A stretch of 64,000 bases of DNA from Bradyrhizobium monzae. Lineage in GTDB: Bacteria > Pseudomonadota > Alphaproteobacteria > Rhizobiales > Xanthobacteraceae. A program made the translations under genes and the position numbers. The stretch lies in contig NZ_JAIRDQ010000008.1 in NCBI RefSeq assembly GCF_021458635.1, positions 62,001-126,000 on the forward strand. Direction: 5' to 3'. This document shows, piece after piece, positions 38,931-46,064 of the stretch (position 1 is the first letter of the stretch; each line of letters begins with the position of its first letter). The notes beneath the pieces are model-generated. The model was not told the origin of the DNA. It saw nothing but the letters and a program-made list of their open reading frames with translations, and made no database searches.

Positions 38931-40178
38931 TTACGCCTTCTCCTCCCAGATCATGGCGAGGTGCACGATGGTCTGCACCGCCTTCTCCATGTCCTGCCGG
39001 CTCACCCATTCCAGACGCGAATGGAAGGCGTGCTCGCCTGCGAAAATGTTGGGGCAGGGCAGACCCATGAAGGAGAGGCGTGAGCCGTCGGTGCCGCCGC
39101 GGATCGCGGTACGCATCGGACGCAGGCCGGCGCGGCGGATCGCCTCGATGGCGTATTCGAGGATGTGCGGGTGACGGTCGATCACCTGCTTCATGTTGCG
39201 GTATTGCTCGCGGACCTCGAACCTGTAGGTCGAGCGCGGAAAATCCTTCATCACGTCCTTGACGATGCCCTCGAGCAGGACCTCCTTCTCCTTCAGCCCT
39301 TCCTCGGTGAAGTCGCGCACGATGAAGGAGAGCGTCGCCTGTTCCAGCGCGCCTTCGATGCCGACCGGATGCAGAAAACCTTGCTTGCCCGACGTCGTCT
39401 CGGGAGAACAGCCTTCCTTGGGCAGACGCTCGACGATGGCGGCCGCGATCTTGATCGCGTGCTCCATCTTGCCCTTGGCATAGCCGGGATGGGCGCTGAC
39501 GCCCGTGATGGTGATGGTGGCACCGTCGGCCGAGAACGTTTCGTCCTCGACAGAGCCCGCGCTTTCGCCGTCCATGGTGTAGCCGAACTCGGCGCCCAGC
39601 TTCTTGATGTCGACATTGTCGACGCCGCGGCCGATCTCTTCATCCGGCGTGAACAGGATCTTGATGGTGCCGTGCTTCACATCGGGGTTGTTGATGAAGA
39701 AATGCGCGGCATCCATGATCTCGGCGACGCCGGCCTTGTTGTCGGCCCCGAGCAGCGTGGTGCCGTCGGTGGTGATGATGTCGTTGCCGATCTGGTTCTT
39801 CAGCGCGGGATGCTCGGCGAAGCGGATCACCTGGCTGGTGTCGCCCGGGAGGGTGATGTCGCCGCCGCGATAGTTCTTCACGATTTGCGGCTTCACATCC
39901 TTGCCGGTCACGTCGGGCGAGGTGTCCATGTGCGAGCAGAAGCAGATCACCGGCACCTTTTTGTCGGTGTTGGCCGGGATCGTGCCGTAGACGTAGCCGT
40001 AATCGTCGAGATGGGCGTCCGTGATGCCGATGGCCTTCAGTTCGGTGACGAGAACACGGCCGAGATCCTTCTGCTTCTCGGTCGACGGCGAGGCCGGGGA
40101 ATTCGGATCGGACTGGGTGTCGATGGTGACGTAGCGCAGGAAGCGCTCGGTCACGGTATGCGCGAAGGTCAGGGACAT
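38931..40178 (-). CDS. pepT: Peptidase T (tripeptide aminopeptidase, M20 family)
   Basis: Encodes 415 residues, the normal PepT length. It releases the N-terminal residue from tripeptides using two zinc ions in the cytoplasm. Zinc and catalytic motifs are CFCSHMDTSPDVTG, LLGADNKAGVAEIMDA, LFTPDEEIGRG and YTMDGESAGSVED, and the substrate-binding segment is RGGTDGSRLSFMGLPCPN. It is a single gene with no operon partner. Confidence 0.96.
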   Translation of the reverse strand: MSLTFAHTVTERFLRYVTIDTQSDPNSPASPSTEKQKDLGRVLVTELKAIGITDAHLDDYGYVYGTIPANTDKKVPVICFCSHMDTSPDVTGKDVKPQIVKNYRGGDITLPGDTSQVIRFAEHPALKNQIGNDIITTDGTTLLGADNKAGVAEIMDAAHFFINNPDVKHGTIKILFTPDEEIGRGVDNVDIKKLGAEFGYTMDGESAGSVEDETFSADGATITITGVSAHPGYAKGKMEHAIKIAAAIVERLPKEGCSPETTSGKQGFLHPVGIEGALEQATLSFIVRDFTEEGLKEKEVLLEGIVKDVMKDFPRSTYRFEVREQYRNMKQVIDRHPHILEYAIEAIRRAGLRPMRTAIRGGTDGSRLSFMGLPCPNIFAGEHAFHSRLEWVSRQDMEKAVQTIVHLAMIWEEKA

Positions 40179-40284
40179 GTCTGGTCAAACCGCCGGGTCT
40201 TTGGGGGGGAGCGGGCAGTATATCAGAAAAGCAGGCCACGTTGCGGCCGGAACGAGAGCGGATCAGGCTTAACGAAAAGTAGCC

Positions 40285-40584
40285 TCAGATCGCCTCTTTC
40301 AGTTCCTTGACCGGACGGAATGCGACCTTCTTGCTGGCCTTGATGTGGATCGGCTCCCCGGTGGCGGGATTGCGGCCGGTGCGGGCGGCGCGCTTGCGGA
40401 CCTGGAGGATGCCGAGCCCGACGATGCGGACGCGGTCGCCCTTCTTGAGGTGCTTGGTGATCAGCTCGACCACATCGGTCAGAACGGCCTCGGCGTGCTT
40501 CTTCGAAAGGTCCTGGCTTTCCGCGATGTCGGCCGCGAGGTGCTTGAGCGTGATCGTGGCTGGAGCAGCTGCCTTCTTCGCCAT
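40285..40584 (-). CDS. HU family DNA-binding protein
   Basis: Encodes 99 residues from ATG 40584. The N-terminal MAKKAAAPATITL extension is followed by the HU fold: LAADIAESQDLSKKHAEAVL, the dimer-forming turn GLGILQVRKRAARTGRNP and the DNA-grasping arm signature GRNPATGEPIHIKASKKVAF. HU proteins bend and compact DNA as dimers. It belongs to the HupB/HU side rather than IHF by the arm sequence, but the exact paralogue is not assigned. Confidence 0.93.
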   Translation of the reverse strand: MAKKAAAPATITLKHLAADIAESQDLSKKHAEAVLTDVVELITKHLKKGDRVRIVGLGILQVRKRAARTGRNPATGEPIHIKASKKVAFRPVKELKEAI

Positions 40585-40830
40585 GTCTGGCCTCCTCGGG
40601 TGTCGCGCGGAAGCCTGCCGGGCTCCCAAACTGCCAAGTTCCGGAAGGCCTAGACGATTCGGGATGGGACTGACTATGCCGGCCAGCGGAGGCGGGATTT
40701 TTGCGTGATTGTCAGGCAAATCCACGCGTTCCCGCCTGCCGCGGACGCCTGCAAGGCGCGAGAAGCGACTCGGGCGTCGTCAATCAGGCTGAGGATGGTC
40801 GGCTAAGTTTTTGAAGATATTGCCATAAAA

Positions 40831-40907
<77 letters not shown>

Positions 40908-41220
40908 GTGACGCGTATGTGTCCGCGCGGAACGAGGGGGGACTTAAAGGGGGGACATGGTGAAGTCAAGGACGTTGCGTTGATGGAGCGCAAACGCCTG
41001 TTGGCGCGGGGCGGGAGCTTATCGCTACCGGCTCGGGATGTTCTCGCGCAAGCCCGCGCTGATCCAGCTCTCGGCTTGGGGGCGCCGGCCGACGCGGGCC
41101 TGAAGACCATCGACTATTTCTTTGCGGACCCGCTCGCGATTACGGAAGGAGCGCGGCCGCGCGGCACAGGCCGGTTGATTCAACCGCTTGGCCTGAACCC
41201 TTCAGAGATTGGCCAAAAGC
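40908..41220. other. Gap without a supportable gene
   Basis: 313 bp between tRNA-Asp and the terminator of the 67-residue gene. An open frame crossing the tRNA and this gap has no coding signs. No repeat or hairpin of note was seen. Confidence 0.5.
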
Positions 41221-41242
41221 AAAAGGCCGCCCCAAGGCGGCC
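41221..41242 (-). terminator. Rho-independent terminator of the small membrane protein gene
   Basis: On the minus strand GGCCGCC, loop TTGG and GGCGGCC, followed by TTTTGCTTTT, 34 bp past the stop codon at 41276. Confidence 0.85.
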
Positions 41243-41275
41243 ATTGCGTCTCAAACCGGACCCTTTTTCCCGCAA

Positions 41276-41479
41276 TCAGCGGACCGTCGAGGTGCCCGAG
41301 CTCGTGATCGCCACCGGCTTGCCGGCCTTGATCACGTGGGTGGACTGCGCGGTCTGGCTATAGTCGGCGTTGGTGCGGGCTGCGATCCCGAAGGCGGCCA
41401 CTGCGATGCCGGCCACCAGCGCCACCACCACGATCTTCAGGTGGGTACCCCGATCTGCAGAGTGAATTGAGTGGTTCAT
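41276..41479 (-). CDS. Small single-pass membrane/exported protein of unknown function
   Basis: Encodes 67 residues: a polar N terminus with several His residues (MNHSIHSADRGTHLK), one membrane span (IVVVALVAGIAVAAFGIAA) and a short outside tail rich in Thr and Ser ending in TSSGTSTVR. CGGGAGG lies before the start codon, and a terminator follows the stop, so it is a real, separately transcribed gene. Similar short proteins occur across Bradyrhizobium to my knowledge, with no assigned role. Confidence 0.7.
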   Translation of the reverse strand: MNHSIHSADRGTHLKIVVVALVAGIAVAAFGIAARTNADYSQTAQSTHVIKAGKPVAITSSGTSTVR

Positions 41480-41741
41480 CGAAAGCCTCCCGACGGGCTT
41501 TGGCGCCGTCTGTAGGCTGATGTCTTAAGGAGCATCTGTTTCCGGATCGTTTCGCGGGTTCCGTAAAATGGTTTCATCCGGCCATTTGGCGGGTTTCGCC
41601 ATGGAACGGCTGAGGGGCCGCTGCGCGCGCGCCGGATGGGCTCTTACCTGCCGCGTAATCGCGGAGGCGATCCCGCCTTGCCATGATCGCTTCCATCGGC
41701 CGCGACCGATGGGCCGAGCGATCCGGCAAGGGAGAAGCACG

Positions 41742-42644
41742 ATGAACCGTCGAACCGTCCTCGAAGCCACGTTGCTTGGAACCGCCTTTGGGGCGTCGGG
41801 CGGCACCGCGCCGGTGGCCGCAGCCGAGCACGCGCGATCGCCCTATGTGACCGCAAGGGATGGCACGAAACTGTTCGTGCAGGATTGGGGCAGCGGGCAT
41901 CCTGTGCTGCTGCTGTCGGCCTGGACCTTCGATGCCAGCAGCTGGGGCAGCCAGATTGCAGCGCTCGACGCAAAAGGCTTCCGCTGCATTGCGCCTGACA
42001 GGCGCGGGCATGGCCGGTCCGAGATGCCGTCGTCGGGCTACGATCTGGACACGCTGACCGACGACGTCGCTGCCGTGATCGAGGCGCGCGACCTGCGCGA
42101 CATCACGCTGGTTGGCTTCTCGATGGGAACGGCTGAGGCGGTGAACTATCTCGGCCGATACGGATCGGACCGGATCGCAAGGCTGGTGCTGGTCGCGCCG
42201 ACGACGCCGTTCCTGCTCAAGACCGAGGACAATCCGGATGCGGTTCCGAAGGCGATGATTGAGGCTGACAATTCGGCCGTCGCACGCGACTTCGCAAAAT
42301 GGATCGCGGCGAACGAAGCGCCGTTCTTCACCCCGGACACGCCCGAGATCACGCGGACCTGGATCCGCGAGATGATGCTGAGCGTGCCGCTCCCGGTGGC
42401 GCTGGCGTGCCGCAAGGCCATCGCGTTCGCCGATCTGCGCGCCGCTGCCGCCAGGATCGATCGGCCGACGCTGATCCTCCATGGCGACAAGGATGCCAGC
42501 GCGCCGCTGCCATTGACGGGCGCCAAGACCGCGAAGCTGATCAAGGGCAGCAAGCTGATTGTCTACGAAGGCGCGCCGCATCCGCTGCCGCTGACGCACA
42601 GCGAGCGGCTGATTGCGGACATGCTCGCCTTCATGGGCGCCTGA
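41742..42644 (+). CDS. Exported alpha/beta hydrolase (non-haem chloroperoxidase/esterase type)
   Basis: Encodes 300 residues from ATG 41742, with AAGGGAGAAG upstream. NRRTVLEATLLGTAFGASGG is a Tat-type signal. The mature enzyme has an alpha/beta-hydrolase fold: HPVLLLSAWTFDASSW at the oxyanion strand, nucleophile elbow GFSMGT (Ser), acid in HGDKDASAP (Asp), and His in EGAPHPLPLTH. DRRGHGRSEMP is typical of the chloroperoxidase/arylesterase group. The substrate is unknown. It is convergent with the MFS gene. Confidence 0.88.
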   Translation: MNRRTVLEATLLGTAFGASGGTAPVAAAEHARSPYVTARDGTKLFVQDWGSGHPVLLLSAWTFDASSWGSQIAALDAKGFRCIAPDRRGHGRSEMPSSGYDLDTLTDDVAAVIEARDLRDITLVGFSMGTAEAVNYLGRYGSDRIARLVLVAPTTPFLLKTEDNPDAVPKAMIEADNSAVARDFAKWIAANEAPFFTPDTPEITRTWIREMMLSVPLPVALACRKAIAFADLRAAAARIDRPTLILHGDKDASAPLPLTGAKTAKLIKGSKLIVYEGAPHPLPLTHSERLIADMLAFMGA

Positions 42645-42649
42645 GCGAG

Positions 42650-43942
42650 CTAACTCGCCCGCTTGATGTCGGCGCGGATGGTGCGCGCCGCCCAGACGAA
42701 CAGCAGGGCGCCGAGCGTAGTCGTGACCGCTGCCGAGAGCAGGGAATAGCGCACGGCGTCGGCGCCGTAGCTGCCCTTCAGCGCGTCGTTGACCACACCG
42801 ACCGCGAGCGGGCCGACGCCCTGGCCGAAGCAGGTTGCGGTGAGCGCGATCAGTGCGGAGGCGAGCGCGCGCATGCTGGGCTTCGCCACCGTCTGCGCGA
42901 TCGCAAAGATCGGCCCGAGATGGAAGCCGACCAGGAACGAGGTCAGCGCCAGCAGCGCGACCATCATCGCAAAGTCGTGCGTCAGCATGCAGAGCGCAAA
43001 GACGGGACCGGCGAGGCCCGAGGTGATCGCCGGCGCCCACAGCTTCCAGCGGTCGTCGCGGCGGCTGATATTGGCAACCACGAAGCCGCCGAGCAGGGTG
43101 CCGGCCATGCCGGCGAGCCCCTTGAATGTGCCGGCATAGGTGCCGATCTCGGCGCTCGACAGATGGTGCACGCGCGCCAGGAACGGCGGGATCCAGGCCG
43201 CCGTCGCATAGTTCGTGTAGGTGGTGAGGCAGAAGCCGATCAGCACAATCATGAAGCTTTGCTGGGAGGCGAGGAAGCGCAGCGTCGGCCCGAGCGGCTC
43301 GGGCACGAAGGTTTCCTGCATCGCGCCGCGCTTCGGCTCCGAGATCGTCAGCCACAGGATCAGCGCCAGCAGTATGCCCGGCACGCCCGCGACATAGAAA
43401 GCCATCCGCCAGCCATAGTGCTGGTTGACATAGCCACCGACGAAATAGCCGAGGAAGACGCCGAGATAGGTGCCGATGGCGTAGATGCCGAGCGCGCGCG
43501 GGCGCTCGTTCTTGGCAAAGAGATCGGCGACGATCGACTGCGAGGCGGGGGAGCCGGCGGATTCGCCGATGCCGACGCCGATCCTCGCAAAGGCCAGCGC
43601 GGTGACGCTCGAGGCCATGCCGCACAGCGCCGTCATCGCGCTCCAGAATGCAAACGCAAGCGCCACGATGTTGCGGCGGTTGAGCCGGTCGGCGACGCGC
43701 GCGATGGGAATGCCGAGCAGGGAATAGAACAGCGCGAAGCCGAAGCCCGCGAGCAGGCCCATCATGGTGTCGCTGAGCGAAAACTCCTTCTTGATCGGCT
43801 CGATCAGGACGTTGAAGATCGTGCGGTCGAGGAAGTTCAGCGCGTAGATGATCGTGAGCAGGCCCAGCACATAATAGCGCCGCGCCGTGGGCTTCTCCGC
43901 GGCGGCCGTTTGCACCGGCACCTGTGATGTCACATCGACCAT
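42650..43942 (-). CDS. MFS transporter (Spinster-like family)
   Basis: Encodes 430 residues with 12 predicted helices. YYVLGLLTIIYALNFLDRTI in helix 1 and IPIARVADRLNRRNIVALAF (MFS motif A) between helices 2 and 3 mark the Spinster/glucarate-type group. ATG 43942 follows GGGGGAAGCG; an in-frame TTG at 43954 lacks a ribosome-binding site. It lies downstream of the Rieske oxygenase gene on the same strand, across a large hairpin, so it may import that enzyme's substrate. This is context inference. Confidence 0.9.
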   Translation of the reverse strand: MVDVTSQVPVQTAAAEKPTARRYYVLGLLTIIYALNFLDRTIFNVLIEPIKKEFSLSDTMMGLLAGFGFALFYSLLGIPIARVADRLNRRNIVALAFAFWSAMTALCGMASSVTALAFARIGVGIGESAGSPASQSIVADLFAKNERPRALGIYAIGTYLGVFLGYFVGGYVNQHYGWRMAFYVAGVPGILLALILWLTISEPKRGAMQETFVPEPLGPTLRFLASQQSFMIVLIGFCLTTYTNYATAAWIPPFLARVHHLSSAEIGTYAGTFKGLAGMAGTLLGGFVVANISRRDDRWKLWAPAITSGLAGPVFALCMLTHDFAMMVALLALTSFLVGFHLGPIFAIAQTVAKPSMRALASALIALTATCFGQGVGPLAVGVVNDALKGSYGADAVRYSLLSAAVTTTLGALLFVWAARTIRADIKRAS

Positions 43943-43974
43943 CGCTTCCCCCAATTTGTCTTTGTTATCTTTAT

Positions 43975-44005
43975 GAGCCTCGTCCGATCATATCGGACGA
44001 GGCTC
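43975..44005. repeat. Perfect 14-bp inverted repeat between the Rieske oxygenase and MFS genes
   Basis: GAGCCTCGTCCGAT (43975-43988), CAT, then ATCGGACGAGGCTC (43992-44005). It touches the stop codon of the oxygenase gene. No T tract follows on either strand, so it is not a standard intrinsic terminator. mRNA stabilisation or partial termination is likely. Confidence 0.8.
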
Positions 44006-45195
44006 TACCCCTCGCGAATGTAGTTCCCCGCTTCGAACTCGACCAGCGGCGCGCTAGCGTCGAATGAGACACCAATGGGGTCGCGGCCCGCTTCCATCGC
44101 TTCGAGCTGGTCGCCCAGCATGCGCCGGATCAACAGGATGCCGCGATCGCTCTGGCCGAAATGCTCCTCGGAATGCACCGTCACCGGACCTTGGCCGACT
44201 TGGGCCTCGTAATCGCCGGGGAATTGCTGGTGCTCCTGCTCCGTCATGTCCCACCAGAATTTTCCGTTGAACTTCGAGCGCATGCGACCGATGTCGCCGG
44301 AATTCTTGACGCGGCCGGCGACGTAGATGCGGAACGAGGTGTCGTCGATCGGCAGCGTCCAGCCGATCGATTCGACGCGAGCGAACTGCGCCACGCGCGG
44401 GTTTGGCACGACGCGCAGAGTGGGGAGGGCTGCTTCAGTGACACGGTAAAACACGCGGCCGTCATCCTGCTTGCGGATCGAGCGCACGGCGATGCCGCGG
44501 GGTGTCTTGTCGAACTTCACCTCCGGCATCGAGGCCATCATGTTGGTGAACTGCGGCCCCGAGAACGAGCCGTGCAGCACCGGCACGTGGTAGGGATCGA
44601 CCACGTTCTCGAAATGCTGCAGCCAGTTGCAGGGGATGACCGCAGGCCCGCCGCCGCCGATCGAGGAATCGTCGGCCTCGACGAACTCACCGTCGTCCAT
44701 GTTTTCGAGGCACTCGTAGCGCGGCAGCACCGGGCGTTTTTCGGCCGGGCCCATATAGGCGAAGATCAACCCGTAGCGCTCCTCGACCGGATACCAGGGC
44801 TGCCGCACCTTGTCCTTGAACTGGCCGCCGTCGGGCTCGCAGGGCTGTTCCAGGCAATGGCCCTCGGTGTCGAACTTCCAGCCGTGATAGCAGCAGCGGA
44901 TGCCGTCCTCTTCGACCTTGCCATAATAGAGCGTCGTGCCGCGGTGGCAGCAGCGGGCGTGGAGGAGGCCGACGCGACCATGCTTGTCGCGAAACAGGAT
45001 CAAATCCTCGCCGAGCGCGCGCACTTTCTTCGGCGTGTCGGTGGCGTCGCTGGTCAAGCCGACCGGATGCCAATAGCGGCGCAGCAATTCGCCCATCGGC
45101 GTGCCGCGCACGACCGAGGTGAGCTCGGTGCGCGTATGCGCCGGCTTCATCGCATAGGCCGTGCCGAGATCGCGATCCCGCTGGGTGATCGTCAT
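44005..45195 (-). CDS. Rieske [2Fe-2S] oxygenase, alpha subunit type
   Basis: Encodes 396 residues from ATG 45195, preceded by GGGAGGAACA. The N-terminal Rieske domain binds 2Fe-2S through CCHRG (CxH) and CCYHGWKF (CxxH), about 18 residues apart. The catalytic domain carries NWLQHFENVVDPYHVPVLHG, supplying the Asn/Asp and two His residues for mononuclear iron. Such enzymes (phthalate/vanillate/phenoxybenzoate dioxygenase or demethylase type) hydroxylate aromatic substrates using a separate reductase, which is not encoded here. A divergent MarR gene is the likely regulator. Confidence 0.93.
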   Translation of the reverse strand: MTITQRDRDLGTAYAMKPAHTRTELTSVVRGTPMGELLRRYWHPVGLTSDATDTPKKVRALGEDLILFRDKHGRVGLLHARCCHRGTTLYYGKVEEDGIRCCYHGWKFDTEGHCLEQPCEPDGGQFKDKVRQPWYPVEERYGLIFAYMGPAEKRPVLPRYECLENMDDGEFVEADDSSIGGGGPAVIPCNWLQHFENVVDPYHVPVLHGSFSGPQFTNMMASMPEVKFDKTPRGIAVRSIRKQDDGRVFYRVTEAALPTLRVVPNPRVAQFARVESIGWTLPIDDTSFRIYVAGRVKNSGDIGRMRSKFNGKFWWDMTEQEHQQFPGDYEAQVGQGPVTVHSEEHFGQSDRGILLIRRMLGDQLEAMEAGRDPIGVSFDASAPLVEFEAGNYIREG

Positions 45196-45264
45196 GCTTG
45201 TTCCTCCCGCCGCTGACCTTGATGGCCGGGTCGCCTTGTGTTGACCCAGTGAAAAATAATTCGA

Positions 45265-45275
45265 TGACAATGTCA
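45265..45275. promoter_or_regulatory. Possible MarR operator between divergent genes
   Basis: TGACA, A, TGTCA is a perfect 5-bp inverted repeat in the 180-bp gap between the oxygenase and MarR genes. This is too short to be convincing alone; position is the main support. Confidence 0.35.
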
Positions 45276-45375
45276 ACGATCTTCCTGAGTGCCTCTATAA
45301 TTGCATTTGGATCAGGTTGGGGAGGTTGCGCTACCAAGGCTTGGCACGTCCTGGCTTTCTTGGCAGAGGTGAACC

Positions 45376-45891
45376 ATGAGCCAGACATCGAGCACGGACG
45401 GGCGCGAATCGTCCGAAACGGACGACAACCACTCGCCGGCGCCGATCACCGTCATGCTGTCATCGCGGCTGATGGTGCTCGCCAACCTGCTCAAGCGCGG
45501 TGCCATCCTGCGCTACAAGCGCCTCGCCGGGTTGTCCTCGGTCGAGTTCGGTCTGGTTGCCTCGCTCGGCCGGCGACCGCCGATGAGCGTCGCCCGGCTC
45601 GCCGAAGCCGTCGGCCAGGACAAGGGCCAGATCAGCCGTGCGTTGGCCGAGTTGGTCTCGCGCAAGCTGATCGCGAAGTCGGCAAATCCGAAAGACAGCC
45701 GCGAGGTGTTGGTGTCGCTGACGCCTGCGGGGCTCTCCGCGCATGATGCGATCGTCGAGGGGGCCCAGGAGCGCAACCGGATGCTGCTCGAGCAATTGAG
45801 CAAGGACGAGTTGGAGACATTGCTCGCGCAGATCGATCGTCTCACCGCGACTGCGGAAGCGATGCTCGAAGCCGAGAAGGTTTCGCGTTGA
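45376..45891 (+). CDS. MarR-family transcriptional regulator
   Basis: Encodes 171 residues. A winged helix-turn-helix covers about residues 52-115: LSSVEFGLVASLGRRPPMSV, then recognition helix region AVGQDKGQISRALAELVSRKL and wing SANPKDSREVLVSLT. Terminal helices form the dimer interface. The N-terminal 25 residues are polar and probably disordered. Divergent placement suggests it represses the Rieske oxygenase-MFS pair and responds to an aromatic ligand. This is the usual MarR logic, not proven here. Confidence 0.92.
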   Translation: MSQTSSTDGRESSETDDNHSPAPITVMLSSRLMVLANLLKRGAILRYKRLAGLSSVEFGLVASLGRRPPMSVARLAEAVGQDKGQISRALAELVSRKLIAKSANPKDSREVLVSLTPAGLSAHDAIVEGAQERNRMLLEQLSKDELETLLAQIDRLTATAEAMLEAEKVSR

Positions 45892-45924
45892 TCGCGCAGC
45901 AATCTCGCGGAAATATTCGAGTGC

Positions 45925-45960
45925 TTCTAAGAGCCTCTCTAAGAGATGTTCTAAGAGCCT
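45925..45960. repeat. Three tandem 12-bp repeats upstream of the TonB receptor gene
   Basis: TTCTAAGAGCCT (45925-45936), CTCTAAGAGATG (45937-45948) and TTCTAAGAGCCT (45949-45960). The core TCTAAGAG is kept in all three. They lie 105 bp before the receptor start codon and directly after the MarR gene end. Confidence 0.85.
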
Positions 45961-46064
45961 TTCAATTAGGGAAACCGCGCTCTCTCACATAAGCGTCGCC
46001 TGAAACGCGTGCCGTTGGGGGAACAACGGCATGACGCATCAGACACACATGTTGGGGTGGCGCG

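Noticed and set aside
45925..45960. Tandem repeats as a CRISPR fragment
   Set aside because: Units are 12 bp with no spacers and no cas genes nearby.
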